DNA from: Bacillota bacterium
GTDB lineage: Bacteria > Bacillota > Dethiobacteria > Dethiobacterales > Dethiobacteraceae
Direction: 5' to 3'
NCBI GenBank assembly: GCA_018725345.1
Contig: QLUI01000013.1
Span: 1 to 14,363, forward strand
DNA length: 14,363 nt
Position numbers and translations under genes: made by a program. A model generated the notes under the pieces. The model had not been told where the DNA came from. It did no database searches and saw only the letters and a program-made list of their open reading frames with translations. Position 1 is the first letter of the stretch; the number at the start of each line of letters is the position of its first letter. Of this stretch, positions 1-5,994 are shown piece after piece.

Positions 1-84
1 AAGGTTGATCTGGCCAAAAAATCGATCAATACGAGATTGAATCTTCTGTTCATTGGGTGTCATTTCTGATATAATATTAGTCAT
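1..84 (-). CDS. 5' end of a probable IS transposase gene (partial, runs off the left edge)
   Basis: On the minus strand an ATG at 84-82 opens a frame that stays open to the window edge (28 codons visible, beginning MTNIISEMTPNEQKIQ and ending FFGQINL). A GGAGG sits 6 nt upstream of the ATG on that strand, and an extended -10 element lies further up. The sequence resembles the N-termini of DDE transposases of IS4-like elements in Clostridia, but 28 residues without any catalytic residue are too few to name a family. The setting, directly against a truncated tnpB, supports a mobile element. What is seen: an open frame with good translation and transcription signals. What is inferred: the transposase identity. 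Confidence 0.5.
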   Translation of the reverse strand, partial: MTNIISEMTPNEQKIQSRIDRFFGQINL

Positions 85-129
85 AGGAAACCTCCAAACG
101 GCTGGTATTGTTGGGTTTTGGACACTTTA

Positions 130-138
130 ATTATACCA
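130..138 (-). promoter_or_regulatory. Extended -10 promoter for the left-edge gene
   Basis: Read on the minus strand this is TGG-TATAAT, a perfect -10 hexamer preceded by the TGn extension, 46 bp upstream of the ATG at 84. No good -35 box is found 17 bp further up, as is common for extended -10 promoters. It points at the partial transposase gene. Confidence 0.5.
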
Positions 139-216
139 TGCCGAGGGGGTTTTCTGTTGGTTTTTTGCTAATTACTATATGGTTTTTTTAATGTTCAGGT
201 TTGATTTTGAGGTGGG

Positions 217-468
217 AAAGTTGAGTCAAAAAGTATTAGTGATGCAGGATGGGGAATATTCTTCAACATATTGGCGTACAAGGCTGAAAGTGCCGGTAAG
301 CTAGTATTGGGGGTAGATCCAAAAAACACAAGTCAGCTGTGTTTTTCCTGCGGGAACACAGTAAAAAAGAAACTAAGCGAAAGATGGCACAATTGTCTTT
401 GTTGTGGGTATTCAGAACACCGGGATGTAAATGCTGCTAAGAATATCCTCAAGAGAGCGGTAGCGTAA
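217..468 (+). pseudogene. tnpB: 3' remnant of an IS200/IS605-family tnpB
   Basis: This is the C-terminal ~80 residues of a TnpB RNA-guided nuclease; intact proteins are about 370-400 residues. The frame is open from 211 after a stop at 208-210. TnpB-like sequence can be followed from about 229 (KSISDAGWG), before the first possible start, TTG at 271. Visible parts are the DAGWG segment, the VDPKNTSQ motif, a four-cysteine zinc ribbon (CFSC then CLCC) and the HRDVNAAKNI motif, whose Asp is the third RuvC catalytic residue. The N-terminal domain and the other two RuvC acidic residues are absent, so no nuclease can be made. The natural stop and the downstream right end are intact. An upstream insertion or deletion near 210-228 removed the rest. 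Confidence 0.85.
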
Positions 469-469
469 T

Positions 470-566
470 CAAAAGGAATGGCTTGGTATAAGCCTTCGGG
501 GATGGGTGAGGTTACGACCCCAGAAGAACCGAGAAGCCCCCACTTCTTAAGTGGTGGGTAATTCAC
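470..566 (+). ncRNA. Putative omega-RNA scaffold of the tnpB remnant
   Basis: The segment between the tnpB stop and the right end folds well by eye. A hairpin GGCTT/AAGCC spans 480-494. A second stem pairs CTTC-GGGG (494-501) with CCCC-A-GAAG (518-526). The loop of that second stem carries GGTT (510-513), which can pair with AACC (527-530) just outside the stem, giving a pseudoknot. The right-end hairpin follows at 537-558. TnpB guide RNAs are known to derive from exactly this part of the element, with the guide read from flanking DNA after the right end (here from 567). Transcription is not shown, and the 5' end is unknown because it may lie inside tnpB. Confidence 0.5.
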
Positions 567-623
567 TGAATTTGCTGTTTTAGTGACAAACTAGAATAGC
601 AAAGCTAAGGAGGACGGTAAAAG

Positions 624-1040
624 ATGGAAATAAATCTGCAGCAAATTGACCTTATTCGGGAACGCACCGGCTTAAACTATGCAGATGCTCGGGAACTTCT
701 TGAAGAAGCGAGCGGCGATGTGGTGGAGGCATTGGTTATTCTGAATCAAGAGGACAGGGAGGGTGAAATCTGGATGGGCAGAGGTTTTGAGCTGGATAAG
801 GAAAGAATGAAAGAAATGGTCGCTGACAATCTGGTTAGCCCTGTAAAAAAGGTGCTCAGTCAGGGAAACCGTACCCGCATTCGCATCAGTAACCAAGGAG
901 GAACTCTGTTGGAAATTCCGGCAACTTTGGGAATTGCCGGCGCGCTTTTGGCCCCGCGGGCTGTTGCGTTAAGCGCCATGGCGTTGTTAATGGCAAAATA
1001 CAGTATGGAAGTAGATGTAGAGGAAGACGCGAGAAATTAG
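624..1040 (+). CDS. DUF4342 domain protein with N-terminal UBA-like helix bundle
   Basis: A 138-residue protein, ATG start, with the ribosome site AAGGAGGA (608-615) 8 nt upstream. Residues 1-45 resemble the UBA/TS-N-like fold found at the start of EF-Ts and related proteins (LIRERTGLNYADARELLEEASGD has the typical 'TG..y.dAr..L..a.gDv..Al' pattern). Residues ~70-133 match my memory of the DUF4342 family: a basic NRTRIRI strand, GGTLLEIP, then a hydrophobic segment (about 97-124) able to enter the membrane. Function is unknown. It stands alone: a mobile-element remnant lies upstream and an independent promoter with T-box follows. I see no strong terminator after it, only a weak GAGAA/TTCTC pairing around 1031-1065. 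Confidence 0.85.
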   Translation: MEINLQQIDLIRERTGLNYADARELLEEASGDVVEALVILNQEDREGEIWMGRGFELDKERMKEMVADNLVSPVKKVLSQGNRTRIRISNQGGTLLEIPATLGIAGALLAPRAVALSAMALLMAKYSMEVDVEEDARN

Positions 1041-1071
1041 GGCTCTCGATAGATAAATTTTTCTCAAAAGC

Positions 1072-1100
1072 TTGACGGGGGACGTTGTTTTTGCTAAAGT
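1072..1100 (+). promoter_or_regulatory. Sigma-A-type promoter of the glyQS T-box transcript
   Basis: TTGACG (1072-1077) is separated by exactly 17 bp from TAAAGT (1095-1100). Five of six -35 bases and four of six -10 bases match consensus. It would start transcription near 1107, just ahead of the T-box stem I. Confidence 0.65.
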
Positions 1101-1107
1101 TATCTCG

Positions 1108-1315
1108 TAGATAAAAAATAAATAGTACTGCCACGGAAGAAGAGTACTTCGTCACTTAGCCTGCCAGCGAGCCGGGAAAGGTGTGAGCCCGGTCAGGTGG
1201 ACGTTGGAAGGTGCTTCCCGAGTTTGGCAATAGGCAAGAGAGGGCATGGAAACCATGCCAAATAGGGTGGAACCGCGGGAACTCCCGTCCCTATACGGAC
1301 GGAGGTTCCTTTTTT
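1108..1315 (+). promoter_or_regulatory. Glycine T-box leader of glyQS
   Basis: A T-box riboswitch that senses uncharged tRNA-Gly. Stem I base: TGCCA (1129-1133) with TGGCA (1225-1229) and GGAAG (1135-1139) with CTTCC (1214-1218). The specifier loop has AGTA (1143-1146) on the 5' side and GAA followed by the codon GGT (1210-1212) on the 3' side. The distal arm is CCGGG/CCCGG (1172-1176, 1188-1192) with the AGCGAGCC and AAGGTGTGAG elements. Stem III is a perfect GGCATGG/CCATGCC (1243-1259). The T-box sequence AGGGTGGAACCGCG (1264-1277) carries TGGA, which pairs with the UCCA 3' end expected of tRNA-Gly. The antiterminator pairs AGGG with CCCT (1289-1292) and CGGG with CCCG. As in B. subtilis glyQS, the stem II region is missing. 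Confidence 0.95.
1278..1315 (+). terminator. Intrinsic terminator of the glyQS T-box
   Basis: A 13-bp stem, GGAACTCCCGTCC (1278-1290) with GGACGGAGGTTCC (1297-1309), containing one G-U pair and one A-C mismatch, loop CTATAC, then six Ts (1310-1315). Its left arm shares bases with the antiterminator, so the two structures exclude each other. Confidence 0.95.
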
Positions 1316-1364
1316 GTTGTGAAAGAAATGATCTGGTTTTGCTGCACAACAGTGGGCTGTGGCT

Positions 1365-1410
1365 GGTGAGGGAGAGGGTGGAGCGCAGCGAGGGTGAGGG
1401 AGGGAGAAGG
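1365..1410 (+). repeat. G-rich direct repeat tract in the glyQ leader
   Basis: The tract lies between the T-box terminator and the glyQ ribosome site. GGTGAGGGAG occurs at 1365-1374 and again at 1393-1402. Five GGG runs (1370, 1376, 1392, 1398, 1402) could form a G-quadruplex on the coding-strand DNA or RNA. The 14-mer AGCGAGGGTGAGGG (1387-1400) recurs at 9436-9449. It is not part of the T-box fold and no role is evident. Confidence 0.5.
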
Positions 1411-1455
1411 TAAAAGTATTCATCATCTTTGTTCAATAAGGAAGGAGGATAAAAT

Positions 1456-2346
1456 ATGGATTTTCAGACGATGGTACTAAAATTGCAAAGTTTCTGGGCT
1501 CGTCAGAATTGTATTTTGGCGCAAGGCTATGACATTGAAAAGGGGGCGGGAACGATGAACCCGGCCACATTTCTGCGGGCTCTGGGGCCGGAGCCGTGGT
1601 CTGTCGCTTATGTCGAACCGTCTCGTCGCCCCGCTGATGGCCGATATGGCGAAAATCCCAACCGCTTGTTTCAGCATCATCAGTTTCAGGTGATTATTAA
1701 GCCCTCTCCGTCCAATATCCAGGAGATTTATCTTGAGAGTCTGCAAGAACTTGGCATCATGCCACAAGAGCATGACATCCGCTTTGTTGAAGATAACTGG
1801 GAATCTCCCACACTGGGGGCTTGGGGACTTGGCTGGGAAGTATGGCTCGATGGCATGGAAATCACCCAGTTTACTTATTTTCAGCAGGTGGGTAGTATTG
1901 ATGTGGAGGCCGTTTCAGTGGAAATCACATACGGCCTAGAAAGAATTGCCATGTATATCCAGGAGAAAGAAAATGTTTATCAGATTTGCTGGGCAGGCGA
2001 GTTGAGCTACGGTGAGATTTTCCGGCAGGCGGAAGTGGAGCATTCCGTTTATTGCTTCGAAGAAGCTGATACAGCCATGCTTTTTACGCTTTTTGGGATG
2101 TATGCAAAAGAAGCGCAGCGGCTTCTGGAAAAAGGATTAGTTCTGCCAGGCTATGATCAAGTGCTTAAATGTTCTCACACCTTTAATCTTTTAGATGCGC
2201 GGGGCGCAATTAGTGTGGCGGAACGTACAGGGTATATCGGTAAAGTAAGAACCCTAGCCAGGCTTTGCGCGCAGAGCTATCTTGCTCAGCGTGCAGAATT
2301 AGGTTTTCCGTTGCTGCGCAAGGAAGGGGGGACTCTGAATGCGTAA
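1456..2346 (+). CDS. glyQ: Glycyl-tRNA synthetase alpha subunit
   Basis: A 296-residue alpha subunit of the bacterial (alpha-beta)2 glycyl-tRNA synthetase, a cytosolic class II enzyme that makes Gly-tRNA from glycine, ATP and tRNA. Length is standard for the family. Highly conserved stretches are visible: LGPEPWSVAYVEPSRRPADG with GENPNRL following (residues ~44-72), FQHHQFQVIIKPSP (motif 2 region) and SVEITYGLERIAMY (motif 3 region, with the class II arginine). The ATG start has the ribosome site GAAGGAGGAT (1441-1450), 5 nt upstream. It ends inside glyS by an 8-bp overlap (ATGCGTAA), typical of translational coupling between equimolar subunits. Expression is controlled by the T-box leader upstream. 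Confidence 0.98.
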   Translation: MDFQTMVLKLQSFWARQNCILAQGYDIEKGAGTMNPATFLRALGPEPWSVAYVEPSRRPADGRYGENPNRLFQHHQFQVIIKPSPSNIQEIYLESLQELGIMPQEHDIRFVEDNWESPTLGAWGLGWEVWLDGMEITQFTYFQQVGSIDVEAVSVEITYGLERIAMYIQEKENVYQICWAGELSYGEIFRQAEVEHSVYCFEEADTAMLFTLFGMYAKEAQRLLEKGLVLPGYDQVLKCSHTFNLLDARGAISVAERTGYIGKVRTLARLCAQSYLAQRAELGFPLLRKEGGTLNA

Positions 2347-4417
2347 GGAAACTTTTTTGCTCGAAATCGGCACTGAAGAAATTCCTGCTCGCTTTATCGG
2401 ACCGGCGCTTACACAGTTGGAGAAAAATGCCCGTATCGCGCTGGAAGAAGCACGGCTGACAGGGGGAAAGATTGGCACTTACGGCACACCACGACGATTG
2501 GTGCTACTTGTGGAGGGACTGTTTGAGAGGCAAGAAGAGCTGAACGAGCTGAAAAAAGGCCCAGCCAGAAAAGCTGCTTTTGATGCTTCAGGCAGCCCCA
2601 CAAAGGCTGCGCTAGGTTTTGCCCGTTCACAAGGGGTAACGGTTGAGAAGCTCATAGTACAGACGGTGGAGGGCGTGGAGTACGTTTTTGCTGCAAGGCA
2701 GCAGACCGGTGAAGATGTCTTTACCGTGCTGCCGCCGTTATGCGTTGGGTTGATCCGTTCTTTAAGTTTTCCTAAACCAATGTTTTGGCACAGCAAGGAT
2801 ATTCGCTTTGCGCGACCGATCCGCTGGTTTGTTGCGCTATACGGTTCGGCGGAGATTCCTTTTTCCTTTGCAGGTCTTGTCGCAGGCAGAAAAACAACGG
2901 GACATCGCTTTTTGGCGCCGGGTCCGCTGGATCTTCCAAACGCTGCAGCTTACCTGTCCACAATGGAGGGGCATTTTGTATTGGTTGACCCTGCCCGCCG
3001 AAGTCGGGAAATTGTGCAGCAGGTTGAACATGCGGCTTTATCAGTTGGCGGTCGCTCAATTGTCGATCACGAGTTGTTGATGGAAGTAACTAACCTGGTG
3101 GAATATCCCAAAACAGTGGTGGGTAAGTTTGCTGCTGAATATTTAGAAATGCCGCAAGAGGTATTGATTACCGCCATGCGTGCCCACCAGCGATACTTTC
3201 CCGTTTTTGAGGAGAAAGGCAGCTTATTGCCCTATTTTATCGCCATCAGCAATGGCACGCGGGATGAGTATCTTGATAATGTCCGTGTGGGGAATGAGCG
3301 TGTACTGCGCGCCCGTTTGGCTGATGCCCGCTTTTTCTTTGCCGAAGACCGTAAGCTGGCGCTGGCTGATTATGTGGCTAAGCTCGATGAAATTGTTTTT
3401 CTGGAGCCGTTTGGCACTATGCGTAGGAAAACTGAACGCTTACTGCGGCTGTGCAGCAGCCTTTCTAAGGAAGTGGGCCTGTCTAAACAGGAGAGCGAAA
3501 CGGTCGAGCGCGCCGCTTTTTTGGCAAAAGCTGATTTGTTGACGCAGATGGTTAGCGAATTTCCTGAGCTGCAAGGGACGATGGGGATGCACTACGCCCG
3601 TCTTTCCGGCGAGAGTGACGCTGTATCGCGTGCTGTGGCAGAACATTACGCTCCCCGCCATGCTACTGATTTCCCGGCAGAGACTCTTTCGGGCGCAATT
3701 TTGGCTGTGGCGGATAAAATGGACACGCTTTCGGCCTGCTTTGGCTTGGGTCTGATTCCCAGTGGTTCCCAGGACCCTTATGCTTTGCGCCGCAGTGCTT
3801 TGGGTGTGGTGGCTACTATGTTGGCTCACGGTTTGACGGTACCGCTTAACCGGTTGTGTCAAATTGCGCTGGCAGGGTTGTCTGCGGAAATTACAAGATC
3901 GGTGGACGAGGTGGCGCGGGAGATGGAGGAATTTCTCCTGCAGCGTGTCCGTTTTCTTTTTGCGGAAAAATCTTTACGCTACGATGTGATCGATGCTGCA
4001 TTGGGCGCAAAGAGCAGTGATTTGCCGGGGCTGTTTTCCAGAGCAAAGCTGCTGCAGTCCAAGCTGGATACGCCTGAGCTTACACGGATTTTGACGCCGT
4101 TTACACGTGCCGGCAATCTGACCCGAGGTCGGTTTGAGAGTATTGTGCTGCCACAGCTTTTTATCAAGGCGGCGGAAGAAGAACTTTATCGAGCCGCCAA
4201 GCAGGCGGCTGCAATACTCGAGCCGGCAGCGGCACGGGGTGATCTTTCGACTGTTTTTGCAGCTCTTGTACCGCTCTCTCTGCCCATTGACGGGTTTTTT
4301 AGCGCTGTAATGGTAATGGCGGAGGATGAAGCTGTCAGGGAAAACAGATTGGCGCTGCTTAGCTATGTAAGAGACTTATTTCTTGTGCTCGGCGATTTAG
4401 GTAAAATTGTCCAGTAA
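2339..4417 (+). CDS. glyS: Glycyl-tRNA synthetase beta subunit
   Basis: A 692-residue beta subunit, the usual length, which supplies tRNA recognition to the GlyQ/GlyS heterotetramer. The N-terminus LLEIGTEEIPARFI is diagnostic. The middle carries an HD-like domain (around residues 400-520, including ETLSGAILAVADKMDTL and GSQDPYALRR). The C-terminus has a DALR-type anticodon-binding domain (around 580-690; RILTPFTRAGNL, and NRLALL near the end). The frame is intact. It begins within the last codons of glyQ, with AAGGGGGG just upstream as ribosome site. I see no strong terminator after its stop; about 40 bp of A+T-rich sequence leads to the ccpN promoter region. Confidence 0.98.
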   Translation: MRKETFLLEIGTEEIPARFIGPALTQLEKNARIALEEARLTGGKIGTYGTPRRLVLLVEGLFERQEELNELKKGPARKAAFDASGSPTKAALGFARSQGVTVEKLIVQTVEGVEYVFAARQQTGEDVFTVLPPLCVGLIRSLSFPKPMFWHSKDIRFARPIRWFVALYGSAEIPFSFAGLVAGRKTTGHRFLAPGPLDLPNAAAYLSTMEGHFVLVDPARRSREIVQQVEHAALSVGGRSIVDHELLMEVTNLVEYPKTVVGKFAAEYLEMPQEVLITAMRAHQRYFPVFEEKGSLLPYFIAISNGTRDEYLDNVRVGNERVLRARLADARFFFAEDRKLALADYVAKLDEIVFLEPFGTMRRKTERLLRLCSSLSKEVGLSKQESETVERAAFLAKADLLTQMVSEFPELQGTMGMHYARLSGESDAVSRAVAEHYAPRHATDFPAETLSGAILAVADKMDTLSACFGLGLIPSGSQDPYALRRSALGVVATMLAHGLTVPLNRLCQIALAGLSAEITRSVDEVAREMEEFLLQRVRFLFAEKSLRYDVIDAALGAKSSDLPGLFSRAKLLQSKLDTPELTRILTPFTRAGNLTRGRFESIVLPQLFIKAAEEELYRAAKQAAAILEPAAARGDLSTVFAALVPLSLPIDGFFSAVMVMAEDEAVRENRLALLSYVRDLFLVLGDLGKIVQ

Positions 4418-4460
4418 AAAATAAAAAAATAGTCAGCTTTTTAAAGGAAATTATAAATTT

Positions 4461-4478
4461 ATATAGTATATACTATAT
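4461..4478. promoter_or_regulatory. Perfect 18-bp palindrome, candidate operator of the ccpN-ppsR-ppdK operon
   Basis: ATATAGTATATACTATAT is identical to its own reverse complement over all 18 bases. It ends 2 bp before the TTGACA at 4481. That position suits binding by a dimeric regulator at the -35 region. The adjacent gene encodes a winged-helix CBS regulator, so autoregulation is the simplest guess. It does not obviously fit the B. subtilis CcpN box as I remember it. Seen: the palindrome. Inferred: its role. Confidence 0.5.
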
Positions 4479-4480
4479 GC

Positions 4481-4511
4481 TTGACAATACAGAGATAGCG
4501 TAGCCTATTTA
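4481..4511 (+). promoter_or_regulatory. Probable promoter of ccpN-ppsR-ppdK
   Basis: A perfect -35 box, TTGACA (4481-4486). The -10 is poor: TATTTA (4506-4511) at 19 bp spacing is the best candidate, and CTATTT (4505-4510) at 18 bp is an alternative. With either one, the mRNA would start close to the ribosome site of ccpN, leaving a very short leader. Confidence 0.4.
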
Positions 4512-4521
4512 GCGGGAGGGC

Positions 4522-5151
4522 CTGACCATCGAACTCAATGTTCGCCAGAAGGAAATATTGGAAATTATCAAACGGGACGGGCCTATTTCCGGCGAGGAAA
4601 TTGCGACTCGGCTCAATCTTTCACGGGCTGCTCTGCGACCACATTTGGCAGTGCTGACTACTTGGGGCATGATTGGCGCACGTCCGCGTGTGGGCTATTT
4701 TTACGCCGGCAACGCCCCAAATGGTGTCTTTGGTGCGTTGAAGGATTTGACGGCCAGCGATATTAAAAACCGTCCCTCTGTAATTCGTGAACATGTCTCG
4801 GTTTATGACGCCATCGTGATGCTTTTTGTGGAAAATGTGGGTACTCTCTTTGTGGTGGATGAGGAGGGGTTGCTCCAGGGAGTCGTTTCCCGCAAAGACT
4901 TCCTGAAAATGGCGCTGGGCGGCGGAGATATGCATAAAGTGCCTGTGGCCGTAATCATGACACGCCTGCCGCAGGTTTATACTGTCTTCGAAGAGGAATC
5001 GGTGTTGGAAGTAGTCAGGCGAATTTGTGAAAATGAAGTGGATTCCCTGCCGGTTATTCGCTTGCAGGATCAGCGCGGTTACAAAGTGGTGGGAAAGGTG
5101 ACAAAAGCAAATTTGGCCCGCCTGTTGATGGAATTAGGCGAAGGCCGGTGA
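4522..5151 (+). CDS. ccpN: CcpN-type transcriptional regulator (HTH plus tandem CBS domains)
   Basis: A DNA-binding repressor of the CcpN (YqzB) family, which controls gluconeogenic genes in B. subtilis. Residues 3-60 form the winged helix (TIELNVRQKEI, then GPISGEEIATRLNLSRAALRPHLAVL). Two CBS modules follow at about 85-135 (SVYDAIVMLFVENVGTLFVVD) and 145-205 (VIMTRLPQVYTVFEEESVLEVV), expected to bind a nucleotide. The start is a problem. Homologues begin about where TIELN lies, the frame is closed upstream by TAG (4510-4512), and there is no ATG, GTG or TTG before TTG 4558, which would cut the conserved N-terminus. I chose CTG 4522 (209 residues). The GGAGG at 4515-4519 is only 2 nt away from it but 8 nt from ATC 4528, so a rarer start is possible. 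It sits upstream of ppsR and ppdK in one direction. Confidence 0.85.
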   Translation: MTIELNVRQKEILEIIKRDGPISGEEIATRLNLSRAALRPHLAVLTTWGMIGARPRVGYFYAGNAPNGVFGALKDLTASDIKNRPSVIREHVSVYDAIVMLFVENVGTLFVVDEEGLLQGVVSRKDFLKMALGGGDMHKVPVAVIMTRLPQVYTVFEEESVLEVVRRICENEVDSLPVIRLQDQRGYKVVGKVTKANLARLLMELGEGR

Positions 5152-5166
5152 AGGGGTGATCTGACT

Positions 5167-5994
5167 TTGCAACAAGTCAAGCGTAAGCCGATTGTCTATG
5201 TTCTTTCCGATTCCATCGGTGAGACGGCTGAATTTGTCGTTAAAGCGGTAGCCAGTCAGTTTAATTCCGGTCATGTGGAAATTAAACGGGTACCTTTTGT
5301 AACTGATGTGGAGATTATCAGAGATGTGATTGAAGAAGCAAGTCAGTTGAAAGCGATGATTACATATACATTGGTGCTGCCGGAGCTGCGCAAGGTAATT
5401 CAGGAGGAAAGCAAGCACCGCAATCTGATTACCGTTGATATAATGGGTCCGATGATGGATGCCTTCAGTGATTTTCTAAATGTTGATCCCCGCCTAGAAC
5501 CCGGTCTGGTGCGTCGCCTGGACGGGCAATATTATCGCTGGGTGGCTGCGATTGAGTTTGCGGTGAAATATGATGACGGCAAAGACCCGCGCGGTTTGCT
5601 GCAGGCTGATGTTGTGTTGGTAGGTGTTTCCCGCACTTCTAAGACACCGCTTTCCATGTATCTTGCCCATAAACGGCTAAAAGTAGCAAACCTGCCGCTC
5701 GTTCCAGAAGTGGAAGCACCGGAGGAGCTTTATTGGGTGCAGCCCAATAAAGTAATCGGACTTACCATTAACCCTAAGCAACTCAATGAGATTCGCCAGG
5801 AGCGTTTAAAGGCCTTAGGACTTCATGCCCAAGCTAATTACGCAAGCATGGAGCGAATTCTTGAAGAACTTGAATATGCAGAAAAAATTATGCGCAAAGT
5901 GGGATGCCCCATTTTTGATGTTTCTAATAAAGCTGTGGAAGAAGTAGCTAACAAAATTTTGCAAATCGTAAGGGAGGAACAGCCGGATGCTTAG
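5167..5994 (+). CDS. ppsR: Pyruvate, phosphate dikinase regulatory protein (PpsR/YqfL, kinase-pyrophosphorylase)
   Basis: A 275-residue bifunctional enzyme of the former DUF299 family. In characterised members it inactivates PPDK by ADP-dependent phosphorylation of an active-site threonine and reactivates it by Pi-dependent dephosphorylation that releases pyrophosphate. The N-terminus VYVLSDSIGETAEFV is characteristic. A P-loop-like motif, GVSRTSKT, lies at residues 153-160, and MDAFSDFLN and YRWVAAIEFAVKYDDGKDP are family blocks. The start is TTG 5167, with AAGGGGTGAT (5151-5160) 6 nt upstream; the ccpN stop is 15 bp before it. The 3' end overlaps ppdK by 8 bp (ATGCTTAG), which couples regulator and target. 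In B. subtilis the homologue also modulates CcpN, which fits its place between the two genes. Confidence 0.95.
   Translation: MQQVKRKPIVYVLSDSIGETAEFVVKAVASQFNSGHVEIKRVPFVTDVEIIRDVIEEASQLKAMITYTLVLPELRKVIQEESKHRNLITVDIMGPMMDAFSDFLNVDPRLEPGLVRRLDGQYYRWVAAIEFAVKYDDGKDPRGLLQADVVLVGVSRTSKTPLSMYLAHKRLKVANLPLVPEVEAPEELYWVQPNKVIGLTINPKQLNEIRQERLKALGLHAQANYASMERILEELEYAEKIMRKVGCPIFDVSNKAVEEVANKILQIVREEQPDA

Larger units (their letters stand above)
217..566 (+). mobile_element. Right-hand remnant of an IS200/IS605-type element
   Basis: The remnant comprises the tnpB 3' end plus the element's right end. At 537-558 a hairpin forms from CCC-CCACTT and AAGTGG-T-GGG with loop CTT and one bulged T (555). 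Imperfect right-end hairpins with a bulge are recognised by TnpA of this family. The sequence GTAATTCAC then leads to the likely element boundary at 566, TTCAC being a common terminus in these elements. No tnpA and no left end are present, so it cannot move by itself. The exact boundary is inferred from family pattern. Confidence 0.7.

Noticed and set aside
563..597. Promoter for the DUF4342 gene (TTGCTG ... TAGAAT) and a TCACTGAA/TTTAGTGA hairpin
   Set aside because: The spacer is only 14 bp. The hairpin spans the IS right-end boundary and has no clear function.
1152..1436. Minus-strand open frames opposite the T-box and G-rich tract
   Set aside because: They are antisense to an obvious T-box and have low-complexity Pro/Ser-rich translations caused by the G-rich tract.
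3440..3862. Long minus-strand open frame inside glyS, with similar ones inside ppdK and dnaG
   Set aside because: These are shadows of well-conserved genes, with no ribosome site and no recognisable protein.
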